NCBI GenBank assembly: GCA_030544235.1
Contig: CM060472.1
Span: 22,496,724 to 22,560,723, forward strand
Reading direction: 5' to 3'
DNA from: Lepturacanthus savala
Lineage: Eukaryota; Chordata; Actinopteri; Scombriformes; Trichiuridae
DNA length: 64,000 bases
Shown here: positions 24,432 to 35,370 of the stretch, in pieces
Layout: every line of letters starts with the position of its first letter
Numbering within the stretch: the stretch's first letter is position 1
Program-made: the position numbers and the translations under genes
Notes under the pieces: model-generated
The model's input: the letters and a program-made list of their open reading frames with translations, nothing else
What the model was told of the DNA's origin: nothing
Databases searched by the model: none

Positions 24432-24821
24432 TGGATATGTGCCACTTTTTGCATTTGCTTGTATGTCTGTCAGGACGATTTTCTGTCACATCAGCTTCCT
24501 GGTGTCTGGTGTTTGGACAGTTCAGACTCGCTACTCCATAAATGTAAGCGTTTACATTTCCACTGTTGTCATTGCATTCACGTAATTGTCCCAGTCTGCT
24601 GCCGTCTGCATTCGGGTCCACCTACACACTGCTGTGACAGTATTCCTGCCAAATCTGCCCGAGACCTAAACTCTGTCATAACTCATCCGAGAAGCCTTGT
24701 TCTTCTTTCACATCCACCCTGGAAAGCTTTACAGGCCGTTTAGTCCTTAGTACAAATAAAGGCATTACAGCAGGTGATATTGTTATTTATGAGGACATTA
24801 ATAATGATAACATAAGCACTG
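24014..24821. other. Intergenic sequence, nothing identified
   Basis: Apart from a TA/CA microsatellite listed separately, no gene or element recognised. Frames of 94-111 codons at 23950-24743 arise partly from the Tc1 tail and the microsatellite. Confidence 0.5.
24372..24430. repeat. (TA)n-(CA)n compound microsatellite
   Basis: About 48 bp of TA repeats followed by about 12 bp of CA repeats. The resulting Tyr-Ile repeat in the translated frames is an artefact. Confidence 0.95.
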
Positions 24822-25744
24822 ACCCCGGCCTTGTCCGCACAAACGCAGGTGTTTTTGAAACCAAACTTTTATGGCCCCCGGGTTAAAAAAAAAAACATCC
24901 ACACGACTGGTGAGATAGCAGCACAAAATCTGCCTCAAACAAAGTCATGCACATGTCAAAAGTAGCCAATCACAAGGCTAGAGTGATACAAATTACTGTT
25001 CACAAGAAATTGCGCTAAATGTTCTACTTTTTTGCAGAAATGATGTCTACCAAAGACAATAATTGACCAGGCTGTTGCAAGAGATTAGCTTGGAAGGGGA
25101 GTCTCTGAAAGCGTTTTAGAAATAGGGTCACGCGGGAAAGGAAGACGATATTTCTTCTGGATTATATAGTACAATAAAGTACTACTGCAACTTTTTGGAC
25201 GTCAGCTGCCTTGAAACCCTAAAAGAAGAAGAAGAAACTGTGGTTTTCACATCGACATGTTCTGAACCAGTAAATTTAGAAAAGGTGCATCCTGGATTCC
25301 AGGTCCAAAAATCTCAGGTATTTGCAGCCCAGAACTGCTGTTACGTATTGGATGAAATGTCGAAAGCATGCAGAGAAACAAACGGTATCAAAAATACCCG
25401 CGTTGCTGTGGACGGACCCTTGCTCTTTTTTAACCATACTCTCAAATTGTCCATGGTTGAAATAAGTCCTGGAATTTGCACTTCTGTTCCTATGTGTACT
25501 ACAGTGGTTTTATCAATGCATTTGTACCATTTTATCTAATTTAAAAGGGAAAAAATAACAACCTTAGCCAAAAATGCCTTCCCTAGATATCTATTGGATA
25601 GTTCTGTAGCTATTGTTTAAATCTCTATTTCTGCTCAGGTTTACTTGTATTATATTTCTATTTTAATTTTTATATTTGTTTATATTGTTCACCTTTCTAT
25701 TGCAAGGAATATCTAATAAAGGGCTATCCTTTCTTTAAGGAAGT
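24822..25744 (+). other. Unrecognised 114-codon frame in possible repeat
   Basis: A + frame of 114 codons at 25195-25539 begins MDVSCLETLKEEEETVVF and has no domain I know. Upstream, at about 24822-24960, the phrases CCGGCCTTGTCCGCACAAACG, TTTTTGAAACCAAAC and CATCCACACGAC resemble the terminus of a fish DNA transposon. The GAAGAAGAAGAAACT stretch at the frame's start is also common in such elements. A possible poly(A) signal follows (AATAAAGGGC near 25717). I think a mobile element remnant is more likely than a host exon, with low certainty. Confidence 0.25.
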
Positions 25745-27905
25745 GATTCCATTAGTGTTTAATTCATGCAACAGTGGACTCTTTTGCTAAATCTAGTCCC
25801 TTCCAAATTGATCATCTTGTTGACAGTGCTGCAGGCTGCACTGTGAATGACTAATACAGGGATTTCAAAGTGTGAGACTGTGGGCTTCCCCTCAGGCGAA
25901 GCTTGGAAAAAGGTGCCTTGTCACTCTCTTTAGTTTACTTGACACAATTCCTAGATGCCTATGGGATCATGGTTATGTTATTTGATCACAAACAGGTTGA
26001 CAACCAAATAGCTAAGATACCCCAACATTTCCGTTTGAGATAATTTTATTTTACACCAAATACATGGAGAAAAAAAAAGGTCTGACTCTGGGAAAGTGTG
26101 AAATTCTGACTATATCTCTGAATTAATCAAACTCTTTAACCAAATCACACACATTTATGAATAAGGACATTATGTAGAATATATATAATCTCCTTTTGAC
26201 CTTTTGAATATTTTTTTTTTCACAGAGCCTTCTCCAGTTTGGAGCCCCTCCCCCCAAAAAACTCTCAAAATTAAAGCAAACTTCACAAAAGGTTTAAAGA
26301 ATATGGCATCCCACTAAATTAGAGGCCTCTTACTTTGTCTGACAAGATAATCTTAAAACCTATAGGTGGGCCTTTTATTCATTAAGAGGGAATAAATTTA
26401 AAAAAGACGTTTCAACCCATTGAGGCATAGCTCCATTGATCCATGTATTCCTATAGCTCTCAGTAACTACTTCATGAGCTTCTTTAATAATAAAATTCTA
26501 TTAGTAAAAAAGTTTAGCACCCCAACTTTGTACATTTATCTTCAAACAGAAGACTTATGAAACAGCTATTTAGATTTAGTTTCCCCGATTGACCTTTCTG
26601 AACTAACTTCAACGATTTCTTCATCTAAACCATTCATCCTGTCTTTTACACCCTATCCCAACTAAGCTGCTTAAGGAATTAATTAGCTCTTCTTAACTAG
26701 ATATGATCAATATGTCCTTATTAACCTGGTAAGTACCACAGCCCTTTAAAGTAGCTGTAATTAAACATCTTATCCAAAAAACCTGGTCTTGATTCAGGTG
26801 TTTAGGCAATTATAGACCTTATCTTCCCTGTTTCTCTAAGATCATTGAAAATAATCAGTCACCAGCTATCAATCAGTTATACGACTGCATAACAATAGTC
26901 TATTTGAAGATTTTCAGTGGGATTCACATTGCACCATGGCACAGTCGTTACTGGTGAAAGTTATAAATGACCTCCTAGTTGCACCAGATGAAGGAATTTA
27001 TCTCTATATCTCTCTTGCTGTTACCCTTTAATGCTGCATTCCAAACAAGTGACCAACACATCCTATAACAGCGACTACAGCGTTTATTGGCAGTAAAGGA
27101 ACTAACCACTAATCCTTCATGCGTGGAACGTTACACAAGGTCCTGTACGTTGACCCGGTACCGTTCACCTTAACCTTAGGTAATGCTATTAGTCAACACT
27201 CCATAAACTTTAATTGGTATGCAGATGATACCCAATTGTATTGATCAGTGGAGCCAGATGAAATCAATTAGTTAATTAAACTTCAAGCATGCCTTAAGGG
27301 CATAAAGACCTGGATGACCTGTAATTTGCTGCTACTAAACTCGGACAAAACTGAAGTTACTGCGCTTGTTAAAATAAATATGGCCCCTTCAGGCCATAAT
27401 CATCAGTGTGTGTATATATTGTTACCTTAATTGCACACAATAAAATCAGAGACCTATTTCCATTGTGTTCTTCAATCGTACAATACACTTAAAACATAAA
27501 GCAGTAAGTAGTAATTGTCTGATCTACTCTCTATAGTATCACCCTGGCCTCCAGCAACACTGTAAGGAATCTGGTAATTATCTTTGATCAGGATATAACT
27601 TTTTCACTCCCATACACAACTAATTTCTTGCCATTATTCACATACTGTTACAGATGTACAGTCCCCTGTGCTAGTCTCCTTTTTCTAGGTATTCTACAGC
27701 AGAGTCATCTTCCGTGAGCTGGACCTAGTTATGCTGCTATAGGCCCAGACTGCTGGAGGGCTTCCCATGATACGCTGAGCTCCTCTCCAACTCTACACAC
27801 TCATGTGCCATTAATGCATGTTACTAACTTGGCATCATTCCTCTCCTGTAATTTTTTTTTTTTTGTCTGTCTCCTCTCTCCTCCCGTTGCTCTCTGCATT
27901 TCCGC
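25745..27905 (+). mobile_element. Rex1-like LINE, dead near-2-kb copy
   Basis: Pieces appear in the order of a Rex1/L2-type fish non-LTR retrotransposon. The end of the endonuclease region is at 25780-25850, with a linker (TTAAAGCAAACTTCACAAAAGG, CCACTAAATTAGAGGCC) at 26265-26370 and FFNNKI near 26480. Reverse-transcriptase motifs follow: PIPTKLLKE near 26660, FKVAVIKHL near 26750, GNYRP near 26810 and KVINDLL near 26960. The active-site box YADDTQLY is at about 27217-27243, then GIKTWMTCNLLLLNSDKTEV to 27360 and a NLVIIFDQD-like block near 27575. The 3' UTR has AGTTATGCTGCTATAGGCCC and TGATACGCTGAGCTCCTCTCC to about 27900. Stops, frameshifts and deletions are many, and 25870-26210 and 27380-27535 look divergent or inserted, so the element cannot move. 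Confidence 0.87.
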
Positions 27906-28674
27906 TGTAGAAGAAGAATAGATCTGACAAAAATAGAGCCCCTAAATCCTACACTACCTTATTTTTTTTGGCAGAAATTAAATATATTCTTAAGTATAGT
28001 TCTTAAGTAGTTGTTACCTTTTTTTAAGCAGATCTCCCTTCGTGAATCTGCCATGTCACACCACACCACCATGTTTCTACAGTGGCTTGAAAATGACACG
28101 CCGAATACAGTGGCCGTTTTGCATTTTTTGCAGCTGCTGTATGTTCTACAAGGGAAGATTGTAATCTGCAACCTCAACACTAGATGCTGCCAGAAAACCA
28201 TACACTCTACATTTTAGGATAATATTTTTCTAATTGTTTCTCACATCTTGGTTGCATTTATATTTGCAGGGCAAACGGAAATTCTCGGAAGGCTTTTAAA
28301 TTCCTGTTTCGAACATAAAAATAAAAAAAATCCACATTCAAATTACTAAACGTAACATTTGACCGTGTACTGTCTGCGATGAAAAGACTTTATGGACCCA
28401 CCTGTGTTTTTTTGGGGTTTTTTTTTACCAGCTGTCAGGGCATTTCTGTTTACCAGCCCTCTCTGTATGCCTGTCATTTCAGGTGTGAGTAGGAGCCTGC
28501 TGCCTTTTTTTTTTACCGGCTTTCTAGCTACCCACCGCCTGCTCTTTTCAATCAGTCTTTCTAGCTCGCACAGCTGTTCTCCCTCTCTCAGCTCTCTCTC
28601 GCTTTTCTCTTATATTTTTCAAAACGATCTGGGAAGCAAACCTCACTTTTGACCTCAGCAAACTAAGAGAAATG
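27906..28674. other. Intergenic sequence, nothing identified
   Basis: No gene recognised. Opposite-strand frames at 27959-28217 and an 86-codon + frame at 28392 are T-rich and without domains. Confidence 0.5.
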
Positions 28675-28696
28675 CCCCCCCCCCCCCCCCCCCCCC
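28675..28696. repeat. C22 homopolymer
   Basis: An uninterrupted run of 22 cytosines. Long C/G runs of this kind are unstable and can form i-motif or G-quadruplex structures; sequencing length may be uncertain. Confidence 0.9.
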
Positions 28697-28724
28697 TTCT
28701 TTGCACTCATTTGATTCTTTGAGA

Positions 28725-28845
28725 AACCATTTGACATTTTTTGACCATTCTCTGACATTTCGTAGCCCAAAGTGTCCTATTTTGTCCTGACCAACAGTCC
28801 AAAGCGCATGGATATTCAGTTTACAGTCTTAATCCTTATTCACAC
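28725..28845. mobile_element. hAT-like repeat fragment (family H)
   Basis: GACCATTCTCTGACATTTCG, CAAAGTGTCCTATTTTGTCC and GATATTCAGTTTACAGTC match part of 31455-31640 in the same orientation (GTCTTATTTTGTTCTGAC, GATATTCAGTTTACTGTC). In the recalled fish family these motifs form the body of a hAT-like MITE whose end carries GATTAGT.GATTAATCGATT. Confidence 0.6.
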
Positions 28846-29811
28846 AGGGCTAGTATTACCTAGGGATCTCTGGTAATCTGTAGTAATTGTGGAGGTCGTC
28901 TGTGGTCTGCAAATCTGCCATGCCTGTGATTCGGAAAAGGAAAAGTTCCACTGCGAAATTATCATTATTCCACCACGTATTTCACATGGAAATGATGAGA
29001 TAGCATTGGTGAATCTGCAGCTCAGTGATTTTGAGTTTGTTTGTTCCTCCAGTCCACATGAAGTTCTCCTCAGGCAAGATCCCTGACCCTTAAATCGCTC
29101 CTGATGTCTGTTCGTTCTGTGTGTTAATGATAAGCTTCTGCTGACGGTGTCAGGAACTTGCGTGGCCCACGCCATCAGCGTATAAATATATGTGAACGAA
29201 CACTTGTCATTTAAACCACTTTAAAGCACTTGTCAAACGTTGAGAAATACAAAGTGCAGTCCGTGCAAATTGTACATGATCGGTCCTGAGATTTGCGTCA
29301 ATATGGACGGAACCAATAATTTCAGGAAATTAGCGTGAAATGCACACTTCACTTATCCCATATGACAAACACAGATGTGTGGGGATATTTTCTGGATCAG
29401 ATAAAGTCAGATAAAGGAAACCAGAAAGTATTCACATTTTATAAAGTGGAACCAAATAATTGTAGCTTTTTTTGGGTCTGTCTTATCACTACAGATGTAA
29501 TCGCCCTCTGCCCACAATGTGGGTGTATTTCTTTTTTTTTTTATAGACAGACAAAAAAAAAATAAAATTGAAAAGGCTGTTTTCCTATTCACTTGGGAAC
29601 TGCTCATCCAAACAGCTTCATTTTTTTAACTGAAGTTACTTTCCTCTCTTTCAAGCTTACGCCATGTGGAAATGAGTTTCTCTGACGCCCTGTGCATCTC
29701 TGCTCCTTATGTTTGATCTCTGCTGTGCAGTCACAGAAGCATGAAGCAGAGCGGATGCGCAATAAATCTTACAATCTGCTATCTTTGTTTGGAATACAAT
29801 ATTTGCAGAGC
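28846..29811. other. Intergenic, possible unclassified repeat
   Basis: 28850-29180 (GGGCTAGTATTACC, GATCTCTGGTAATCTGTAG, GGAAATGATGAGATAGC) has the look of an interspersed repeat. A 111-codon minus frame covers it without a domain. No second copy was seen in the window. 29180-29811 holds T- and A-runs near 29532 and 29555 and nothing recognisable. Confidence 0.35.
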
Positions 29812-29965
29812 TGAAACGATTAGTAGATTAATCGATTAGTTGTCAACTATTATTCATACATAGATGGATTGATAAATAGATATCGCCAGCTGTTCTGATA
29901 ATCGATTTGAGTCATTTTTAAGAAGAAAATGTAGATTCTCTGGTTCCAGCTAATTGACTAATAAA
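29812..29965. mobile_element. hAT-like repeat fragment (family H), terminal part
   Basis: GAGCTGAAACGATTAGTAG, ATTAATCGATTAGTTGTCAA, CTGATAATCGATTTGAGTC and GTAGATTCTCTGGTTCCAGC are the terminal sequence of a widespread fish hAT-like MITE. The right part is missing. It lies in the opposite orientation to the fragments at 28725 and 31455. Confidence 0.7.
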
Positions 29966-30703
29966 ATACTCATTATTTTAGTTTATTTTTTTATCCAGTT
30001 AAGCCTCCTGTAATGTTAATTTCTCATGATCAGCCATCCTGAGTCACTTTGACCCGCTGTGTATTTAATTATCCAAAAGACGACCAAGACCCCAAAAATC
30101 CTAACAATCATTGTTAATATTTCATTAACTCCACTAATAACTATTCTATCAATATTTAAGGCAATGGTGATCCTTACCTCTAACAGATAATGGTTTAATT
30201 GGGATACTTCGCTTGTTTTGCGTAAAAATAAAAATGTTCAAACCTTTTCTTAATGTTTTATCACTTGATTACTAGTGTAATACCAACATATAAAACCCAA
30301 ACAGAAATAAACCTATATGTGAAATGAACCATTTTAATGTTACATGTTGATTAAGGCATTGTAAATTTATTTGTATAGAACTTTTCAACAAGCTAATTCA
30401 AATGCTTTATATAAAACATTAAAAAGGTTAAAAGATTTGAATTAATTAAAATAAACAAGATTAAATACCAATAATACTTAAATACTACTTTTTTAACAGG
30501 AGGGTTAATAGCCCTGCTAGCCTGCGCAGTGGAGTTAGGTTAAATAGTTAATATCTTTCCAACTTTGTATTGTATTGACTATTATAAGGATTTGTGTGTT
30601 TGTCCTTTTTCTTTCTGTCCTATGTAAAAGATTCCAATGCTGCAGCTGTTCAGAAGGAGCTCCAGCAAGTTTTCCTTGGCGTCTACAGTACATGTTGAGG
30701 TAG
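29966..30703. other. Intergenic, with a short repeat fragment
   Basis: AAATTTATTTGTATAGAACT followed by CAAATGCTTTATATAAAACATT (about 30363-30422) matches a common fish repeat with the form TTTGTATAGCACTT ... AAAGTGCTTTA. Nothing else is recognised. Confidence 0.4.
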
Positions 30704-30922
30704 ATGCATGTCACCAGTCCTGCAGCCTACGTTGAATTAGTGATCGGGGGCGCGAAAGCTCTGCATGACTTGGGAGAACTCTCTCTCTCGACGTGTGCAT
30801 TCTTCATGGATGTGAACCGGGTTATCCTGAAAAGCTTTGAAGTACCTGAGGAAGCTCTGCCTTCACCTGGATACCTGCAGACTATCAACCAAGGTACAGA
30901 AGATTCAGTACAACACGCATGA
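30704..30922 (+). other. Unidentified coding-like frame, possible exon
   Basis: A 72-codon + frame (MHVTSPAAYVELVIGGAKAL ... PEEALPSPGYLQTINQ) opens right after a TAG at 30701. Inside it, TCACCAGTCCTGCAG ends with an AG at 30724 that could serve as a splice acceptor, and the sequence AACCAAGGTACAG near 30888-30900 offers a weak donor. The composition is more protein-like than most frames here, with mixed hydrophobic and acidic residues and no low-complexity stretches. I do not recognise the product. It could be an exon, a pseudogene piece, part of a transposon, or chance. Confidence 0.2.
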
Positions 30923-31454
30923 CTGGGCCAACCATCGATTTGGATGCTGAATCGTCTGTGGAATAGGTAAATTGTATGTTTCAAACAGAATAAAATGATT
31001 ACCTGTTGGAGAGCGGAGCAGGGAAAAACTACACTCCATCAAAAAAAAAAAGAAAAAAGCTGTGTGAAAAGCAGTGGTCTACTGGTGGTAAGTGACATGT
31101 GAAAGGAAAGACAGTGCTGCACCGAAATGTCAACCGACATTGAGTATTTTGCAGACTTTTTTTAACATCAACTGCACTGAACACTTTAAGGAATGCGGAT
31201 TGTCAGACTGTTGCTTATTGATGACTTAAAAACAGCAATTTAACAAAGTGCTGCAACACAAGATGCCATGTTTGTTTGTTAAAATGTTTTCATCTCAGGT
31301 TTTTTCCTAAAGAAATAAAAATAAAAGTTGAAGTGTTGTTAGATGCCTAAAAACAAATAAAAACTGCAAGTTGGAAGATGATATTAACTATAAGGATTGT
31401 AAAGACAGCATTTTTTATGCTGCATCAACTGATAATTGATAACTGAAAGCATTA
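30923..31454. other. Intergenic sequence, nothing identified
   Basis: AT-rich with an A-rich run near 31040-31057. No gene or element recognised. Confidence 0.5.
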
Positions 31455-31640
31455 TTATACATAGGGCTGCAATTCAATCTCTTTTTTGTTGTTGTTTGAC
31501 ATTTTTTTTTTTTTTATAATTTTTCATTTGGTACACCAAATTGTCTTATTTTGTTCTGACTAACAGTCCGTGAACCAAAGATATTCAGTTTACTGTCACA
31601 GAGGAGCAAATAAACAGGAAAATATTCACATTAACAAACT
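31455..31640. mobile_element. hAT-like repeat fragment (family H)
   Basis: Contains ATAGGGCTGCAATTCAATC (an eroded terminus), a T-run, GTCTTATTTTGTTCTGAC, GATATTCAGTTTACTGTCAC, AGAGGAGCAAATAAACAGG and AAAATATTCACATT. These match the recalled fish hAT-like family, and the central part matches 28725-28845. Non-coding. Confidence 0.65.
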
Positions 31641-32244
31641 AGAACTAGAGAAGTTTAGCTTTCTTTCTTCTTTAAAAAAAACAAAACAATTGATTTATCA
31701 ATATAGTCTGCGATAGTTGCGGCTCCATTTATAGGCGTTTGTCTTATAGTGCCTGTGAGTGCAGTAGACCCACATAACCGTGAACCTCGAAGTTCTTTCC
31801 GACGCGACACATAAATAAAAAGTCTTGAATCCGTGGCTTGAGGTTTATGTCTCTCTTTACTGGAACTTAAAAACATACAAAACAAAAATTAATTCCTAAC
31901 TTTATCTAAATTGCAAAAGAAATGTGCCGGTCAAAAGACAGTGATGCTCCTTAGTTCACGGCTTCTGTTCTGTCGGTTCTACACTAAATCAACAGCCAAT
32001 CAAAATGCACTACAGTATCCGGGCAACCTGTACATGACGTAATAAATTGTGATATTATTAAATATGCATAAAATAAATATTAAATTCCGACATTAATTTA
32101 AATTTTGCATAATATTAATTCTTAACATGAAGTCTAACTATATAAACATTAAAATGGCTCTGCCAAAACATCTTCAGTGTTGGAAAATAAAGGAAATAAG
32201 AAACTTGCATCAGTGTGACTGAAATAAAGGTTCATTAAGTTATC
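31641..32244. other. Intergenic sequence, nothing identified
   Basis: AT-rich DNA. A 76-codon minus frame (31655-31885) has no domain. Confidence 0.5.
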
Positions 32245-32795
32245 CCATTAAAGCCTATGAGCCTTTAAGTCTATGATTGACATTTTTAATATAATAATAT
32301 TTTTTCTGACATGATAGTAAACGACCAAGACAAAAGGTTTTAAGCAAATAAATTAAGTCTTAAGTGCTTTCTGTCATATGACATCATCAACTTCCTGTCT
32401 CTTCCTCCATGGACATGAGAGAACATGGAGAAGACAAACCCTCCCAGAAAGAATCATTTTACTTATATTATTATGATTTTCAACCCTAACATGTATATAT
32501 CTATTTAATCATTCAAGTCCCCCACAAAAAAAGATTTTGTACGTGGGATAAATAGGTTTTTGTTTATGGTTGTATTTGTGCAAGCAGCAACTATAACAGC
32601 CATTAAAATGCTTTTTTCTGCAAAGAAAAAAGTACAAAATGGGAAAAAAATAAATACATAACATGATTGTTAGTGACTCAACTGATGTAATTACATGCGT
32701 GAAATCTTTGAAGAAATTGCAGCTTAAATGGGTTAAGTATAAAAATGACAGTCATAGACTTAGCGGCTCTTGGGCTTAAACGGGTGAAATGAGTT
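32245..32795. mobile_element. Non-autonomous TIR element (family E), copy 1
   Basis: About 550 bp with terminal inverted repeats of roughly 38 bp. The left end is CCCATTAAAGCCTATGAGCC followed by TTTAAGTCTATGATTGACAT. The reverse complement of the right end reads CCCGTTTAAGCCCAAGAGCC followed by GCTAAGTCTATGACTGTCAT. The whole element aligns with 55885-56475 through AAAAGGTTTTAAGCAAATAA, GAACATGGAGAAGACAAACC, AAGCAGCAACTATAA and TTTTCTGCAAAGA. There is no coding frame, and the target-site duplication is not clear. The superfamily is undetermined. Confidence 0.72.
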
Positions 32796-33419
32796 TATTA
32801 TTTGTTGGTTTTAAACAAACCTGCTGACAGGCTATTTTTATCGAAGTCGGTGTTTGTGAGCGCAGCAACAGATGTCACCGCTTCCATCACCACAGACGTT
32901 TGCCTAAAGCACAAGAAGAAAAAAGAGCCCCATCAGTCCACGTTGCTTCTCCGTTGCCCTGATCCCGGTTTGTCGTCTGCACCTCCACACACACACACAC
33001 ACACACTTTGCCAGCAGCAATCATTCCACCCTGTAGTTCAGCTGGCCTGTCAAGCCGCCATCCAGCCAAGCACCCACCCATCTGTTGAGGCTAAGACAGT
33101 ATGCTCAAATATTTTATCAAATTCAGAACCTATCCGCATGCACGTGATGTCTTATCAGGGGTTTCTGGGCTCCACGGGCTCCAGCGCATGCTGCAGACAT
33201 GCAGGAGCAGCCATCTCCTTTCAATTCAAAGTGACACAACATGAAACGCCCTCAGTTGGGCAAACCGCATGTTTTGCGGGAATGTTATTTTCATCTAAGT
33301 ACTCTATGCTTTTTTTTTTATAGTAATTGATTGAAATGACTAACCGGGGTTAATTCAGGGAACACACGACTGTCTGGTGCTGCGGTTTTGTTGATTTCTG
33401 GAAGGAAGTGCATCTCGTG
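32796..33419. other. Intergenic with (AC)n microsatellite
   Basis: An (AC)n tract lies at about 32986-33006. A 173-codon + frame (32802-33323) spans it; it contains a His-Thr repeat from the microsatellite and a Lys run and shows no domain, so I regard it as chance. No transposon is recognised from here to about 43.1 kb. Confidence 0.5.
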
Positions 33420-34060
33420 TTTCTCTGGCCGGTCAACTTCAATCAGTGGCTCGCGCTTCGGAGAGGAAACAGGAACACTTTGTTTTTTTTAATTTCCTCC
33501 TTTTACCCGGAGGCTCTCAAAACTCTTTCATTCATCCACGAGCGCTGCGACGCGAAATCAGACGCTCGCGTGATGACGCCGGGGGATTCTTTATTGCGCT
33601 GTTCTCTAAAGCTGATTTCTCGTGGCCTCGGGGAGGCCATGAGGCTGTTATGGCTGAATGGAACCTACTGCAGTTAAGCTACCAGCCACCTCGGGTGTCC
33701 TGTTAGTCTGCTGTAGACGCTCCACCTATGGAAACTAGCTGCAGTGATCCCACACGGAAGGGGGAAGCTTGCATGTGCAGGCATTTTATGCACGAAAACA
33801 ACTTTTACTGTAAACTTTTACCGTCGCCGTTTATAGATATAGAAATATTACAATGGAATGTTAAATGAAAGCTTGTAATAGAGGTCACAGTAATCCCCAG
33901 CTTGTTTAAATAATCTAAGAGCATTGCTGCATATGGTAAAATACATATTAAGCTGGCCCATAATGAATTCTTTATTACTGTATGGAAGTGTATTGTTCAT
34001 CCCTGCAGCAATAAGCTGGAGGCTATAACAGCAGTACCTGGTCATGCATACCAAAATATT

Positions 34061-34094
34061 CGTGCGTGTGTGTGTGTGTGCGTGTGTGTGTGTG
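34061..34094. repeat. (TG)n microsatellite
   Basis: Interrupted GT/TG repeat of about 34 bp with CG interruptions, inside the CpG-rich promoter region. Confidence 0.9.
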
Positions 34095-34291
34095 GATGCT
34101 GAGGGGCGTAGCAGTGTATGTGCCCCTCATGGTCAGGCGCTCGGGAATTAAAATGCATGCTTCTCATTGCCTGGGAGCGAGTAGCGGTACGCGTGAAACT
34201 CTTCCCGTCCGCCTCCTTCGCGGGAGAAAGAGGAGGAAAGAAAGGAGGGAGAAAAAAACGCATGGATGTGCTTGTTTTAGGAAGGGAGAGA

Positions 34292-34340
34292 CCTTCTCCT
34301 CCTTCTCCTCCTCCTCCTCCTTTTTTTCTTTTGCTTTTTT
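34292..34340. repeat. Polypyrimidine (TTCTCC/TCC)n tract
   Basis: CTTCTCCTCCTTCTCC followed by repeated CTC triplets and a T-rich run, about 49 bp of nearly pure pyrimidine just upstream of the putative first exon. Such tracts can form triplex (H-) DNA and are common in vertebrate promoters. Confidence 0.8.
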
Positions 34341-34379
34341 TCATTTCCAAACAGGCGGCGGTGTGAGGTTGCCAGTTTG

Positions 34380-34591
34380 GAGCTTGTTTTCTCCTTAAAT
34401 TGGACCCGTCAAGCTGCGACTGGGCTGATTTCCTCGCGTTTTGGGTGTTTTGGTTTTTTTTTGTTATTTTTTTTTCCTGCGCGGAGCCGCCGCTGCCGCC
34501 GCCGCTGCCGCCGCCGCTGCCGACGCACCGCGCGCGGCGAGAACAGACAGGACTCCACTCCTCAACCTCCCCCCAGTTCGCTCGACTTCAA
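34380..34591 (+). other. Putative non-coding first exon with splice donor
   Basis: A GC-rich stretch with GCC/GCT trinucleotide iterations at 34485-34523 and CACCGCGCGCGGCGAG is followed by CCCAGTTCGCTCGACTTCAA and then GTGAGTATC. The junction CAA/GTGAGT at 34591/34592 is a strong match to the vertebrate 5' splice-site consensus. No frame opens with a convincing start codon before the donor, and the Arg/Pro-rich translations are low-complexity, so the exon is most likely 5' UTR. The 5' boundary (transcription start) is uncertain and may lie anywhere from about 34200 to 34450. The downstream exon is not visible in this window. Confidence 0.45.
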
Positions 34592-35370
34592 GTGAGTATC
34601 GAAACAATGCTTTTTAACCCCGTAGAACCGCATCGTCATCTGCTATAGTACGTCCTATCCTAATAATTTCTTATTTAATCTCAGTGACTTAAAGTATTAA
34701 AGTGCTACTGACCAGATGTGGCACTATAACTTTTTTTTTGTACTCTGATATGTTGATTGCACATATTTTGAAGGGGAAAAACCTGCAAAACGTACTTTGC
34801 TTGTCTTAGAAACTGTTTCCTGCATTTACATCACCCCTGCAGTTTTATAAGAATAGTTCCCACTGCTTATGATTGATTTAAGTATCCACATCCCTCCCTT
34901 CAGAAAATAAGCATGTGTGTGTATTGATTATTTAATCTGATCATGTCAGCCACCGGCATCTCCTGTGGTGCCATGTTGATGGGAAGGAGAAAGCTGTTCC
35001 CCCTTTTGAGGGCTGGTTTTGATTTCTAGGTTTTGAGATTCTTTGGTGGGGGCTGCTGGTGGAACTCAGACACTCCTCCGCTGTCTGACTTCAAACAGCC
35101 CGTGCGTGAGGCTCCGTGTGCTTTTTCCTGTGGACGCACCACGCTTTAACAACTGTTGAACGCACAGCAGATGTGCGGGAGAAGGGTATACGCACGGCAT
35201 CCTGGGAGAAACGGCCTTTTTTTCCCCCCCTGTTTTCAATCAGTAGTAAGCACTAATCACTGTGCCTTTTCACCGTGGCTCAGATATCCTCCTGTGTGTG
35301 TAAAGTCCCGCTTTTCCAGGGTTATGAGTTTGGAAAACGATCCGCCCATGAGATGTCAGCTCATTTACTA
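34592..35370 (+). other. Putative start of intron 1
   Basis: Sequence following the donor at 34592. No gene or transposon recognised. Composition is ordinary, with a T-run at about 34731-34739. Confidence 0.3.

Larger units (their letters stand above)
33420..34379 (+). promoter_or_regulatory. CpG-rich putative promoter region
   Basis: CpG dinucleotides are much denser here than in the flanks, for example GGCTCGCGCTTCGG, CGAGCGCTGCGACGCG and CGCTCGCGTGATGACGCCGG at 33448-33585, and GAGCGAGTAGCGGTACGCG and CCGTCCGCCTCCTTCGCGGG at 34167-34225. A less CpG-rich interval lies at 33720-34060. The region leads directly into a GC-rich tract that ends in a strong splice donor at 34592. A CpG-island promoter for a gene transcribed to the right is the simplest reading. 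No TATA box is obvious. The gene is not identified. Confidence 0.5.

Noticed and set aside
24230..24621. Overlapping frames of 83-103 codons on both strands
   Set aside because: All run through the (TA)n-(CA)n microsatellite; the periodic Tyr-Ile/Val-Cys sequence is an artefact.
32802..33323. 173-codon + frame, longest in the window
   Set aside because: It contains a Lys-rich run and a His-Thr repeat encoded by the CA microsatellite, has no domain, and lies upstream of the CpG-rich region without splice or promoter support.
34042..34648. Arg-, Pro-, Gly- and Ser-rich frames around the CpG-rich exon
   Set aside because: They are translations of the polypyrimidine tract, TG repeat and GCC iterations on both strands. 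No initiation context or domain supports a protein.
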